Part shown: positions 8,555-17,797 of the stretch, in pieces | Layout of the letters: each line of letters begins with the position of its first letter | Position numbering within the stretch: position 1 is the stretch's first letter | Assembly (NCBI GenBank): GCA_036501535.1 | Contig: DASYAE010000036.1 | Location: forward strand, 1-50,235 | DNA length: 50,235 bases | DNA from: DASYAE01 sp036501535 | GTDB taxonomy: Bacteria > Actinomycetota > Actinomycetes > Streptomycetales > Catenulisporaceae | Direction of reading: 5' to 3' | The notes under the pieces: generated by a model | What the model was told of the DNA's origin: nothing | What the model saw: only the letters and a program-made list of their open reading frames with translations | Databases searched by the model: none | Program-made: the position numbers and the translations under genes

Positions 8555-9496
8555 TCAGCTGGCGGGGAAGTAGTGGCCGTTGTCCAGATCGGCGAGCAGG
8601 CCGGGCTGAGCGGGTTCCCAGCCGAGGGTCCGGCGGGTGATGAGGTTGGACGCTGGGAGGTCAAGCGTGACCGGATTCGCGAGGAACCCGAAGTATCCCG
8701 GCAGCATCAGCACGTCCGCGGGAATGCTGACGGCGGGCAGGCCCAGGCGGCTGCCAATGGCCTCGGCGATCTCGCGGAACGGAGTGCCCCCGTCCTCGAT
8801 CGCGTGCCAATATCTGCCGGCCGGACCCTTCTCCAGCGCCAGGCGGAACAAGGAGGCGACATCGCGGATGTGCACGGCGGGCCACAGGTTCGCGCCGTCT
8901 CCGGGGTAGCCGACGACGCCCTTCTCCTTCGCGAGCGCGACCAGCAGGGGGAGGAATCCGGCGCTGTCGGTCGTGCTGTGCGCGATGGGGGGTAGGCGCA
9001 CGATCGAAGACCGCACTCCCCGCTCGGCGAGGCCGACCACGGTGGTTTCCACGACGTTGCGAACCCGCAGGGTACCGCTGTACTCGTCGCCGCCGGGAAG
9101 GGCCGGGTCCTCCTCGGTGGCCGGCCGGCCCAGGTCTTCCCATCCGGGCGAGCCGATGCTCCCTGCCGCGACCAGCGGCTTTCCGGTTCCCGCGAGTGCC
9201 TCGCCGAACGCGAGCACGGCCGAGAGCTCCGCGGCGGTCACGGCGTCGATCCCGCCGGACGGAATCAGCTCGCGCCTCCACGCGACGTGGATGACGCCGT
9301 CGGAGTCCGCCGCCGACTCCTTGAGTTCGTCGAGATCCTGGAGCTCGCCGCGACGCACCTTGGCGCCGAGCGCGGAGAGCGCCGCCGCGGCCGTGTCCGA
9401 CCGGGCCAGGCTGGTGACCTCGTGCCCGGCGGCGACGAGCTCGGGGATGATGTACGAGCCGGAATGGCCGGTCCCGCCAGTGACGAAGACGCGCAT
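8555..9496 (-). CDS. Atypical/extended SDR, NAD(P)-binding epimerase-like protein
   Basis: 313 residues. The N-terminal Rossmann fold starts VFVTGGTGHSGSYI (glycine motif GGTGxxG) and is followed by SLARSDTAAAALSALG, where the Arg suggests NADP preference. The middle holds VIHVAWRRE and the sugar-epimerase-like substrate part ending WPAVHIRDVASLFRLALEKG. The usual YxxxK is not evident, so it is better placed with NmrA-like or atypical SDRs. The start has GAAGGACA upstream. It lies 96 bp after the F420-reductase-like gene on the same strand, probably under the same LysR-linked promoter. Confidence 0.85.
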   Translation of the reverse strand: MRVFVTGGTGHSGSYIIPELVAAGHEVTSLARSDTAAAALSALGAKVRRGELQDLDELKESAADSDGVIHVAWRRELIPSGGIDAVTAAELSAVLAFGEALAGTGKPLVAAGSIGSPGWEDLGRPATEEDPALPGGDEYSGTLRVRNVVETTVVGLAERGVRSSIVRLPPIAHSTTDSAGFLPLLVALAKEKGVVGYPGDGANLWPAVHIRDVASLFRLALEKGPAGRYWHAIEDGGTPFREIAEAIGSRLGLPAVSIPADVLMLPGYFGFLANPVTLDLPASNLITRRTLGWEPAQPGLLADLDNGHYFPAS

Positions 9497-9592
9497 GCGA
9501 CTGTCCTTCTGAGATTTGGTGGAGGGGCTGTCCTTCTCGTGTCGCAGATCGACTGGCGTGATGTGGCGCGAGAAGTGGTGGTGCGGGTGCGC

Positions 9593-10225
9593 TCAGCTGA
9601 GAATGCTGACGCCGAGGAAGAAGTTGGTGTGCTTGACGGAGTGGGCGACGAGGCCCATCTCCAGCAGGGCGGCGTTCTCCAGTGCCCGCGCCATTGGCAG
9701 CTGCCCGGTGTCCAGCGGGCGCAGTCCCAGGCTCTCGATGAATGCCGACACGCGTGCCTTTGCCTGCGCGTCGTCGCCGGCGATGAACACGTCCAATAGA
9801 CGACCCTCGGCTGGGCCGGCCGCCAGGACATTGGAGAACAGGGTGTTGAATGCCTTGACGACGTGCGCGCCGGCAGGGGCGGCCTTGGCGATCTCCTGCG
9901 CGCCGGAACTGCCGTCGGGGGTGACAAAGCCCGTGAAATCGGGGGAGACGGGGTTGGTGATGTCGATGATGACCTTGCCGTGTAGTGCGTCCCCGTACTC
10001 GCTGACCACTGCCGCGGCGCTGGCGTACGGCACGGCGAGGATGACGATGTCCCCGGCCAGGGCGGTGCCGGCCGTCCCGACAGCGGCGCCGCCGAGCGCG
10101 GCGGCCAGTTCCTTGGCTTTGGCCGGGTCGCGGCCGATGATCTCGACGGCGTTGCCACCGGCGAGCGCCCGGCCGGCCAGGGCGCTGGCCATGTGCCCCA
10201 GGCCGATAATGCTGATGCTGCTCAT
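9593..10225 (-). CDS. NADPH:F420 oxidoreductase-like NAD(P)-binding protein
   Basis: 210 residues, the normal size for COG2085/F420-dependent NADP reductase-like proteins. The N-terminus SISIIGLGHMASALA is a GxGxxA Rossmann motif, followed by EIIGRDPAKAKELAAAL with the Arg expected for NADP binding. VILAVPYAS and VIIDITNPVSPDF are family motifs, as is AHVVKAFNTLFSNVL. It would move hydride between NADP and a deazaflavin or related cofactor; the true substrate cannot be told. The start has AAGCAGG upstream. It is divergent from a LysR regulator, which is the likely controller. Confidence 0.85.
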   Translation of the reverse strand: MSSISIIGLGHMASALAGRALAGGNAVEIIGRDPAKAKELAAALGGAAVGTAGTALAGDIVILAVPYASAAAVVSEYGDALHGKVIIDITNPVSPDFTGFVTPDGSSGAQEIAKAAPAGAHVVKAFNTLFSNVLAAGPAEGRLLDVFIAGDDAQAKARVSAFIESLGLRPLDTGQLPMARALENAALLEMGLVAHSVKHTNFFLGVSILS

Positions 10226-10449
10226 TGGTGTGCCTGCTTTCTGAAGCTGGAGCTGGTTTTGGACGTGCTAATTCTGGTTTTGGGCCGTGCTGTCAAGTCC
10301 CGATGTCGAATTCTTATGCCGAACTCGCTCTCGCTCCGACCCCATTGGGTATCGGTACCCATTAAGGATGCCATTGGCCTGAATGGAGTGTCCAAGACCT
10401 CTTTTGGTCGTGGTGATACCCTGAAGGCATCGCCGGGCCGGGAGGTTCC
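10226..10449. promoter_or_regulatory. LysR divergent control region with dyad
   Basis: This 224-bp region between divergent genes is AT-richer than its surroundings. TGGGTA-TCGG-TACCCA (10346-10361) is a perfect 6-bp dyad. CCAAGACCTCTTTTGG near 10392-10407 is a second one, closer to the lysR start. Either could be a LysR binding site; LysR proteins usually bind such interrupted dyads beside their own gene. Confidence 0.55.
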
Positions 10450-11361
10450 ATGGATCTGGACCTGCGCAAGTTGCGCTACTTCGTCGCCGTCGCCGGTACT
10501 TTGCACTTCGGCCGCGCCGCCGATGAGCTGCACATCGCGCAGCCGGTACTCAGTCGGCAGATCCGCGTGTTGGAACAGGATCTCGGCACCCCGCTGGTGA
10601 CAAGGGACAGCCACGGCGTGGCGTTGACCGACGCCGGCAGGCAGTTGCTGGCCGATGCCGGCCCGCTGCTGGCCTCAGCGCACGCGGTCCGCCGCCGGGT
10701 GACCGTGGCCGCGCGGGGCAGCCAGCGGCTAAGGGTCGGCTTTCGGGCGGGCATCGCGGTTGCCCCAGCGGTACGGCTATTCGCCGATCGGCACCCGGAC
10801 GTTCTGGTGGACGTGCAGCGGATCGAATGGGACGACCAGGCCACGATGCTGCTCGACGGCCGCATCGACGTCGGCTATGTGCGGCTGCCCATAGACGAGG
10901 CCGGCCTACGCGTCGCCCCGCTGTACACCGAGCCGCGGGTGGCGGTGCTGCCCGTCGGCCACCGATTGGCGGGCCGGGAGCAGATCACCGAGGCGGACCT
11001 GGCCGGCGAGCCGCTGATCTGGCATATGGACGCGAGCACGCAGCCCACCAGGCGGCCGCACCCTAACGCCGGATACCTGGTGCGCGGGGTGGACGAGACG
11101 CTCGAGCATGTCGCGGCCGGCCGGGGCATCTCGTTCCTGGCCCGTTCGGCGACCGTGTTCTACTCACATCCGAGCGTCAGTTACGTGCCCGTCTCGGATC
11201 TGGCGTCCGACCAGGTGTGCCTTGCGGTTGCGGCATCGCGCACCTCGCCGGTGGTCGACGACTTCTTCTCCGCGGCTCAGGCGGCGGCCGATATCACGGC
11301 AGAGTGTGGGAATTACGAAATGTGGCAGCTCGGAAGCGGTGCCGTTTCGAAGCACGACTGA
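10450..11361 (+). CDS. LysR-family transcriptional regulator
   Basis: 303 residues. The N-terminal winged helix-turn-helix is typical: LRKLRYFVAVAGTLHFGRAA, then HIAQPVLSRQIRVLEQDLGTPL. The effector-binding domain follows (LRVGFRAGIAVAP, then IDVGYVRLP and PRVAVLPVGHRLA). GGGAGG sits just upstream of the ATG. Divergent from the F420-reductase/SDR pair, which it probably controls. The ligand is unknown. Confidence 0.92.
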   Translation: MDLDLRKLRYFVAVAGTLHFGRAADELHIAQPVLSRQIRVLEQDLGTPLVTRDSHGVALTDAGRQLLADAGPLLASAHAVRRRVTVAARGSQRLRVGFRAGIAVAPAVRLFADRHPDVLVDVQRIEWDDQATMLLDGRIDVGYVRLPIDEAGLRVAPLYTEPRVAVLPVGHRLAGREQITEADLAGEPLIWHMDASTQPTRRPHPNAGYLVRGVDETLEHVAAGRGISFLARSATVFYSHPSVSYVPVSDLASDQVCLAVAASRTSPVVDDFFSAAQAAADITAECGNYEMWQLGSGAVSKHD

Positions 11362-11393
11362 GCTGCTGCTCGCCTGACAACAGCAGCGCCAAG

Positions 11394-11421
11394 CTGTCTT
11401 GGCTGGCGCTGCCTGCCCAAT
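11394..11421 (+). terminator. Possible terminator of the lysR gene
   Basis: CAGCGCCAAG, loop CTGT, then CTTGGCTGGCGCTG: a hairpin with a 4-base bulge about 30 bp after the lysR stop. It has no T tract, as is usual in high-GC actinobacteria. Confidence 0.4.
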
Positions 11422-11584
11422 TCCGGCTCGGTCCACGCCCGGTATTGGCGGGGTGATGGGGTGATGTGCCCCGCCTTCACTACCGTCGCGCAAAAAAGCG
11501 CTTGCTTTACGGATGCGCGGGATCTACCGGTCCGTCGCCTCGGTGTTCGACAATGGCCGGTTGCCCACTCATCCGAGGAGGACC

Positions 11585-14002
11585 GTGTCCAGATTCCGAA
11601 CCCTCATGGCCGGCGGCGCCGCGCTCGCCGCGGCCGGCCTGGCGCTGTACGCCGCTCCCGGCGCCCAGGCCACCGCTTCCGCCGACGTCGTGGTCAACGA
11701 GGTCTACGGCGGTGGCGGCAACTCCGGCGCCACCTTGACGAACGACTTCGTCGAGCTCTACAACGCGGGCGGCGCGGCGGTGAATCTGGGCTCGTGGTCG
11801 GTCCAGTACATCTCCGCGGCGCCGGGGGCCACCACCACCTGGCAGGTCACCGCGCTGACCGGGTCGATCGCGCCGGGCGGCTACTACCTGGTCCAGGAGG
11901 CCGCCGGAGCCGGCGGTACCCAGGCCCTGCCGACACCCGACGCCATCGGCTCGATCAACATGAGCGCCACCGCCGGCACGGTCGCGCTGGACACCACGCA
12001 GACCGCGCTGAGCTGCAAGACCGCGACGGACTGCGCCGCCGACACGACCATCCACGACCTGGTCGGCTACGGCACCGCGGCCGTGTTCGAAGGGTCCGCC
12101 GACGCGCCGGCTCTGAGCAACACCACCTCCGACTCGCGCGCGGCGAGCGGTATCGACACCGGCCAGAACGGCGCCGACTTCACCGCCGGCACGCCGTCCC
12201 CGACCGCGTCGGGCAGCTCGGGCGGCGGCACCCCGCCGCCCACCGCGGGCCCGCTGCGCATCCACGACATCCAGGGCGACAGCTGGATCTCGCCGCAGAA
12301 CGGCAAGCAGGTCACGAACGTGCCCGGCATCGTGACCGCGCTGCGCACCAGCGGCTCGAAGGGCTACTGGATCCAGGACCCCGACCCGGACAACGACCCG
12401 GCGAGCAGCGAGGGCATCTTCGTGTACACCGACGCGACGCCCACCGTCGCGGTCGGCGACTCTGTGCTGGTGTCCGGCAAGGTGGCCCAGTACTATCCGC
12501 TGGCCAGCGGCGAGACCGACGCGACCACCTCGAACCTGTCCGTGACCGAGATCGAGACGCCGACCGCGGTCACGCTGAGCACCGGCAACGCGCTGCCCGC
12601 CCCGATCGTGCTGACCCCGACCACGGTGCCGGACACCTACGCGCCCGACCTCGGCGGCGGCAACATCGAGTCGACCCCGATCACCCCGGCCCGCTCCGCG
12701 CTCGACTTCTACGAGTCCATCGAGGGCATGCGCGTCGAGATCGACAACGCCCAGGTCATCGGCCCGTCCGACGCCTACGGCGAGCAGTACGTGACCTCGA
12801 AGCCGAGCGTGGACCGCACCTTCCGCGGCGGCGCCGAGCTGACCGGGGAGAACCTCACCCCGCCCGGCCGCGTCGAGGTCGCCGCGGACGACGGCAGCAA
12901 TCCGGAGGTGAACGTCGGCGACGAGTTTTCCGGCGCCACCGTCGGCACCATCGACTACTCGCAGTACGGCGGCTTCCTGATCGCCGCCTCGACGCTCGGC
13001 TCGGTCGTGCACAACAACCTCGCCCCGACCGTCGCCAAGCCGCCGACCAAGCAGCAGCTGTCCATCGCGACCTACAACGTGGAGAACCTGGCCCCGTCCG
13101 ACCCGGACGCGAAATACCAGGCGCTGGCGGCCGGCATCGTGAAGAACCTCGGCTCGCCGGACATCATCGCGGTCGAGGAGGTGCAGGACAACAGCGGCGC
13201 GACGGACGACGGCACGGTGGCCGCGGACCAGACCATAGCCAAGCTGACCGCGGCGATCACCGCGGCCGGCGGCCCGCAGTACAGCTACCGCGAGATCGAC
13301 CCGGTCAACGACCAGGACGGCGGCGAGCCCGGCGGCAACATCCGCTCGGTCTTCCTGTTCAACCAGGCCGCGGTGGGCTTCGTGGACCGCGGCTCCTCCT
13401 CGGTGGACCGCTCGACCACGGCGACCCAGGTGGTCGAGCAGCACGGACAGCCGGGGCTGACCCTCTCACCCGGCCGGATCGACCCGGCCAACCCGGTCTG
13501 GCAGGACAGCCGCAAGCCGCTGGTCGGCGAGTTCTCCTTCCACGGCCAGGCGGTGTTCGTGATCGCGAACCACTTCGTGGCCAAGCTCGGCGACCAGAAC
13601 CAGGACGGCCGCTACCAGTACCCGCAGCAGTCCTCGCAGATCCAGCGCTCCGGCCAGGCCCAGGTCGAGCACGACTTCGTGCAGCAGATCCTGGATGTGG
13701 ACCGGAAGGCCGACGTGGTCGTGGTCGGCGACCTGAACGACTACCAGTTCAGCCCGGCGCTCGCCTCGCTGGAGACCGGCAGCTCGGACGGCGGCGGCAC
13801 CCCGATCCTCAAGGACCTGATCACCACGCTGCCGAAGGACCAGCAGTACACGTACGACTACGAGGGCAACTCCGAGGTGCTCGACCACATCCTGGTCTCG
13901 CCCGGGATCGGCTCCTTCGACTACCAGGTCGTGCACGTCAACGCGGAGTACGCGAACCAGACCAGCGACCACGACCCGCAGGTCGCCGACCTGAAGCTGT
14001 GA
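11585..14002 (+). CDS. Secreted ExeM/NucH-like nuclease with lamin-tail domain
   Basis: 805 residues from the GTG at 11585, chosen because AGGAGG lies six bases upstream. A signal peptide ends near GAQATASA. A lamin-tail domain follows (VVNEVYGGGGNSG, NDFVELYNAGG), then an OB-like region (about 220-450; LRIHDIQG). The C-terminus is an endonuclease/exonuclease/phosphatase domain with IATYNVENL, IIAVEEVQD, GDLNDYQFSP and a final SDHDP, the metal and catalytic motifs of this fold. Such proteins degrade extracellular DNA; nutrient scavenging or biofilm turnover is the likely use. It stands alone and ends before a strong hairpin. Confidence 0.92.
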   Translation: MSRFRTLMAGGAALAAAGLALYAAPGAQATASADVVVNEVYGGGGNSGATLTNDFVELYNAGGAAVNLGSWSVQYISAAPGATTTWQVTALTGSIAPGGYYLVQEAAGAGGTQALPTPDAIGSINMSATAGTVALDTTQTALSCKTATDCAADTTIHDLVGYGTAAVFEGSADAPALSNTTSDSRAASGIDTGQNGADFTAGTPSPTASGSSGGGTPPPTAGPLRIHDIQGDSWISPQNGKQVTNVPGIVTALRTSGSKGYWIQDPDPDNDPASSEGIFVYTDATPTVAVGDSVLVSGKVAQYYPLASGETDATTSNLSVTEIETPTAVTLSTGNALPAPIVLTPTTVPDTYAPDLGGGNIESTPITPARSALDFYESIEGMRVEIDNAQVIGPSDAYGEQYVTSKPSVDRTFRGGAELTGENLTPPGRVEVAADDGSNPEVNVGDEFSGATVGTIDYSQYGGFLIAASTLGSVVHNNLAPTVAKPPTKQQLSIATYNVENLAPSDPDAKYQALAAGIVKNLGSPDIIAVEEVQDNSGATDDGTVAADQTIAKLTAAITAAGGPQYSYREIDPVNDQDGGEPGGNIRSVFLFNQAAVGFVDRGSSSVDRSTTATQVVEQHGQPGLTLSPGRIDPANPVWQDSRKPLVGEFSFHGQAVFVIANHFVAKLGDQNQDGRYQYPQQSSQIQRSGQAQVEHDFVQQILDVDRKADVVVVGDLNDYQFSPALASLETGSSDGGGTPILKDLITTLPKDQQYTYDYEGNSEVLDHILVSPGIGSFDYQVVHVNAEYANQTSDHDPQVADLKL

Positions 14003-14033
14003 GCATGCACTGAGTTAGCATCTTGAGACGAAC

Positions 14034-14071
14034 GGCGCCCCGGCCCCGCGATCCCGCGGCGCCGGGGCGCC
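14034..14071. terminator. Strong hairpin between converging nuclease and SGNH genes
   Basis: GGCGCCCCGGC (14034-14044) and its exact complement GCCGGGGCGCC (14061-14071), separated by 16 bases. It can serve both converging genes. Confidence 0.75.
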
Positions 14072-14086
14072 GTGTCGACTCCAGGT

Positions 14087-15445
14087 CTATGCGCCGCTGC
14101 CGGTCGCCGCTCCGGCCGAGGGCCCGGCTTCGGTGAGCGCCTGCTGGTCGGCCAGGGCGATCGCGAGTTCGCCGGCCGTGTTCGGGTGCATCGGCGCGCT
14201 GTCCTTCGGACCCTGGACGTAGGGCTGGGCGGTGCACAGCTCGTGGCCGGCGAACTGGGGCTGCACCGCGGTGAACCCGAAGGTCTTCGCGCCGTCCGCG
14301 AGCACCTGGTTGAGCGTGCCGAGCCGGGAGCGCAGGGTGGAGACCTTGGCCGGGGTCAGCCCGTCCGAGCTCAGGCAGCCCAGCTTCGAGCCGAAGGGGC
14401 TGAAGTATTCGTCGACCAGTACTCGCGGATGCGCCGGCAGCGCGGCGAGGTCGCGCAGCAGCTGGTAGTAGTCCGTCGTGAACGAGGCGAGGTTCGCCTG
14501 GAACATCGCCGCCGTGGCTTGGTCGTCGCAGCTCGGGTTCATGGCGCACATCGCGACCATCGCCTCCCACTGCAGGTCGTTCGCGCCGATGCTGACCACT
14601 ACCACAGAGGTGTGTGAGGCCTGCTCCAGGACGCCGAACTGCGGTGGGGCGACGCTCGAGCCGACCGTCTGCGGTCCGAGGATCCCGTCGGCGACCGTCG
14701 CGCCGCTGCACGCCAGGTTCAACACGTTCCAGCTGTTGACCTCGGCCAGGTCGGCGGCGTACGCGTCGCTGCTACGCCCGCACGCGGTGTCGAGCGCGCT
14801 CGCGTTCTGGACCGGCGGATTGCCGAGACCGGCGGCCGTGGAGTCGCCGAGTACCACCGCCTGTACGCCGGGCAGGCTCGTGCCGACCGGGCTCGGCGCC
14901 GCGTCGACCGAGGTGCGGCCCACCAGGTCGTCGAGCGAATGCACCTGGCGCAGCGTGCTGGGCGTGCTGGCTGCGAACGCGACGACGAAGCCGACGTTGA
15001 GCAGGACCGCCGTGAGCGTGCCGAACGCGACGAGCTTGATCGTGGTGCGGTGCGGGTAGCGGCGCAGTCCGGCCACCGCGAGGAGCAGTACCACGGCGAA
15101 GGCGCCGGTGATCAGCGTCTGCCACAGGAAGTACCGCTCCCAGCCGCTGATCAACGCGGAGCTCAGACTGCCGGCCGCATCGTGCTTGTCCGCCGAGACC
15201 TGCACGAACTGTGCGAGCTGGTCGTCGAGCGAGATGTGGGTCAGCTCGAGCTTGGGCCGGATCAAGCCGTCGAACTGCAGCGCCGTGGGCATGCTCTGGC
15301 CGAACAGGTCCAGTTCCCCCGGGCCGGACAGCGCGAGCGTCGGCTCGGCTGCGCCGACGCTCACCGTCTGGCCGGCGGTCGAGACGGTCTGCGACGGGGT
15401 GACCATCAGCGCGAGCCATGCCGAGATCGTCGAGATCGCGAGCAT
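14087..15445 (-). CDS. Membrane-anchored SGNH/GDSL hydrolase
   Basis: 452 residues from the ATG at 15445. The SGNH blocks are visible in order: VVLGDSTAAG (catalytic Ser), ACSGATVAD (Gly), VSIGANDLQWE (Asn) and APMHPNTAG (His). A first membrane segment is at the very N-terminus and a second (ITGAFAVVLLLAVAGL) near 115-130, so the hydrolase part is held at the cell surface. It is probably an esterase or lipase-like enzyme; the substrate is unknown. Oddly, the in-frame sequence upstream of the ATG reads RTRRLLLGAAV, a natural start for the first helix, yet there is no ATG or GTG before the upstream stop. The N-terminus may be clipped or use a rare start. Confidence 0.85.
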   Translation of the reverse strand: MLAISTISAWLALMVTPSQTVSTAGQTVSVGAAEPTLALSGPGELDLFGQSMPTALQFDGLIRPKLELTHISLDDQLAQFVQVSADKHDAAGSLSSALISGWERYFLWQTLITGAFAVVLLLAVAGLRRYPHRTTIKLVAFGTLTAVLLNVGFVVAFAASTPSTLRQVHSLDDLVGRTSVDAAPSPVGTSLPGVQAVVLGDSTAAGLGNPPVQNASALDTACGRSSDAYAADLAEVNSWNVLNLACSGATVADGILGPQTVGSSVAPPQFGVLEQASHTSVVVVSIGANDLQWEAMVAMCAMNPSCDDQATAAMFQANLASFTTDYYQLLRDLAALPAHPRVLVDEYFSPFGSKLGCLSSDGLTPAKVSTLRSRLGTLNQVLADGAKTFGFTAVQPQFAGHELCTAQPYVQGPKDSAPMHPNTAGELAIALADQQALTEAGPSAGAATGSGA

Positions 15446-15964
15446 GACCGCCGCGCCCAGCAGCAGCCTGCGGGTGCGGTGAGGCAGCCGCGCGTCGGGC
15501 CGGTCAGGAAGTTGCGGTATGCGGGGTCGCTTAACGATCTCGCCTTCCGGTCGTGCCTACAGCGGCGGCCCCGTTCCTCGACCGTCTCCCTCTGGCCACG
15601 CGAACTCTCGCAGGACACTGTGAATCTGAGTCCAGGTCATCGGCAGGGCACCTCATCATCTCACAGAACAGGTGAATTTGGATGATCTTCCGCAGGGCGA
15701 GATAGTTGGCCTGAAGCCGGTCCTGTCGGTCGGAATCATACCGAACACGGCCCTACCGTGTGCCGGGGCGAGAACTCTGGTTGGTCGTCAGGTGAAGCCG
15801 GGCAGGTTCACGTGGGCGTGGAGGCGTGGGGTGCTCGCCTGGAGCCGACACGGCGGGGTGACAACAGCAGCATAAGCCGCGAGTGTGTTCACAACCGTGC
15901 CGACTTCAGGAGTTCGGGCCGGTCACCCGGCACTGCACGCACCACACGAGCGGGCGTCGGTTCG
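15446..15964. other. Gene-poor interval, no supported feature
   Basis: About 520 bp between two minus-strand genes. Short open frames exist on both strands, for example 15672-15875 on the plus strand starting GTG, but none shows coding-like codon use or a recognisable domain. It should contain the promoter of the SGNH gene and the end of the pseudokinase transcript. Confidence 0.4.
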
Positions 15965-17629
15965 TCAGTCGAACATCTGCAGCCAGACCCCGGCACCGCC
16001 GTCCGCCGCGGCGCCGCAGTATGCGATGCCTGCGTCGTCCGGGAGGAAACAGGCCGCGTTGAGCGCAACGGCCGGCGACTTGTGCGAGGCGGCCAGCAGG
16101 CCGGTCTTCGCGTTCCAGAAGTACAGATCGTCCGAGTTCGCGACGACGTCGGCGGGGCCTGCGCCGAGTACGTAGGCGCCCTTGGAGCTGAACTGAACGC
16201 TTGAGAGCAGGAGCGTCCCGGCCGGAGTCGACGGCCGCCAGCTCGCCCGTGCCGCGCCGGTCCCGTGCGCGTCCCAGAGCTGGGAGCCCGCTCCCACCGT
16301 CGCGACGGTGGTCCCGTCGGGGCTGTAGGCGAGCGCTTGAACCCCTATCTCCTGGTCAGGGGATCGGCTCACCCGCTGGTTGGTGCCCAGTTCCCAGGTG
16401 ATCAGAGCCTGGTTCGAGCCGAACACCGCGGACGAGCCGTCGGGGCTGTAGGCGAAGAACTGTTCATACTCGTTGGTGTACACGGTGTAGGTCGCAAGTA
16501 CCTCGTTCTGAGTACCGGACAGCTTCCAGGTCAGTACCTCGGACTGGTTCTCGCTGCCGTATTCGACGCTGGCGCCGAAGTTCTTGCCGTCCGGTGCGAA
16601 GGACATGGTGACGGCGGCGTTGAGGGTGACGCCGGTCGGCAGGACGGTCGGCGCCGTCGCGCTGCCCGGGTTCCAGAGCCGGATCGTGTCGGTGCCGACG
16701 GCGAGGGTCTTGCCGTCCTGGCTGAAGGCGAGCGTCCCGACGCCGGAGTGGGTGGGCAGGGCGGCGACCCAGGTTCCGTCGGGAACGCTCCACACCTGGA
16801 CGAAGCCGACGTCTTCGAGCGAACCGGCGGTGTACCCGGCGGCGAGGAGCTTGCGGTCAGGGCTGACGACCACTGTGCTCGCAGAGTGCGCGGCGGAGAT
16901 CGCGGACGCGGTCACGCCGCTCTTGGGCTTCACGGCGAGCCGTTTCGTGGCGGACGCCAGCCGCGGCAGTCGGTTGTTCAGGCCTATGGAGCCGGTCGCG
17001 GACGGGGATGGAGATGGGGACGGGGATGAGGACGAGGTGTCCAGCACCGCGATGCCCGTGGCGAGGCCGGCCACAGCCACGGCTGCGCCGCCGATGACGC
17101 CGCCGATGAGCAGGCCGCGCCGGCTAAGGCCCCTTCGGGTCGGGGGCGTGGCCTGTGCCGGCACGGGGGAGGGCGCGAATGGGCGTGCGTGATCTGATTC
17201 GGCCGTCGGTGCGGGCGCGCCCTGCGAGGCGGCTCGCAGCATTGTCGCCAGATCCGCCGCCGAGGGGCGGTGTTCAGGCGCGCTCGCCAGGCAGCTCGTG
17301 ATTACCTCGCGCAGCAGCCCTGTGATGCCCTGCGCGTCGCCGGATGCTCGCCCGGTCGCCGCATAGACCAGGACCGTGCCGAGCGCGTAGACGTCGCCCG
17401 CCGCGCCCGCGGGTCCCGCCGGTGCGCCGCCGCCGACGAGGTGGGCCCCGGCCGGTGCCAGGATCACGGTGCCCGGATTGAGGTTCCCGTGCATGAGGCC
17501 CTGCGCGTGTCCTGCCGCGAGACGCTCGGCCAGTTCCTGCGCCAACCTCACGCACTGCTCGGCGGGCATCGGCCCGCTCTGGCGCACCAGGTCGAGCAGC
17601 GTGGGCCCCGCGCTATCCGGCGTCGTCAT
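15965..17629 (-). CDS. Pseudokinase-WD40 membrane protein
   Basis: 554 residues from the ATG at 17629 (GGGACGA upstream); an ATG five codons earlier is the alternative. The N-terminal ~140 residues match only the C-lobe of a Ser/Thr protein kinase (AGHAQGLMHGNLNPGTVILAP, then GDVYALGTVLVYAATG and APEHRPSAADLATML). The N-lobe with its glycine loop and Lys is absent, the HRD motif reads HGN, and no DFG is seen, so catalysis is very unlikely. A Pro-rich linker, a membrane helix (LLIGGVIGGAAVAVAGLATG) and a Ser/Pro spacer lead to an extracellular WD40-like propeller (VVVSPDRKLLAAGY, IRLW, FAYSPDGSSAVFG, LAYSPDGTTVATVG). It is likely a sensor or scaffold. It stands alone. Confidence 0.85.
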   Translation of the reverse strand: MTTPDSAGPTLLDLVRQSGPMPAEQCVRLAQELAERLAAGHAQGLMHGNLNPGTVILAPAGAHLVGGGAPAGPAGAAGDVYALGTVLVYAATGRASGDAQGITGLLREVITSCLASAPEHRPSAADLATMLRAASQGAPAPTAESDHARPFAPSPVPAQATPPTRRGLSRRGLLIGGVIGGAAVAVAGLATGIAVLDTSSSSPSPSPSPSATGSIGLNNRLPRLASATKRLAVKPKSGVTASAISAAHSASTVVVSPDRKLLAAGYTAGSLEDVGFVQVWSVPDGTWVAALPTHSGVGTLAFSQDGKTLAVGTDTIRLWNPGSATAPTVLPTGVTLNAAVTMSFAPDGKNFGASVEYGSENQSEVLTWKLSGTQNEVLATYTVYTNEYEQFFAYSPDGSSAVFGSNQALITWELGTNQRVSRSPDQEIGVQALAYSPDGTTVATVGAGSQLWDAHGTGAARASWRPSTPAGTLLLSSVQFSSKGAYVLGAGPADVVANSDDLYFWNAKTGLLAASHKSPAVALNAACFLPDDAGIAYCGAAADGGAGVWLQMFD

Positions 17630-17797
17630 GCGTTCGTCCCTCATCCATGTCGTCCGCGCGATGTGCGGGCAGGAGCTTAGGGCAAACAGGTGAGGACCGG
17701 TCCCCGGGCCGCTGACATCTATGCCGCGGTCGGCCGGATCCGGGTCGGTCTATAGGACCGTGAGGCGACGGTTCCTGGTCCTGGAGCAGCAGGTTCC
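17630..17797. promoter_or_regulatory. Upstream region of pseudokinase-WD40 gene with two dyads
   Basis: GGACCGGTCC (17694-17703) is a 10-bp palindrome, and CGGTC-TATAG-GACCG (17746-17760) is an interrupted one. They lie between the pseudokinase start and the FadR stop, so they could be operators for the former or a terminator for the latter. Confidence 0.35.

Noticed and set aside
15672..15875. Small plus-strand frame in the gap before the pseudokinase gene
   Set aside because: No ribosome site, no coding-like codon use and no recognisable domain.
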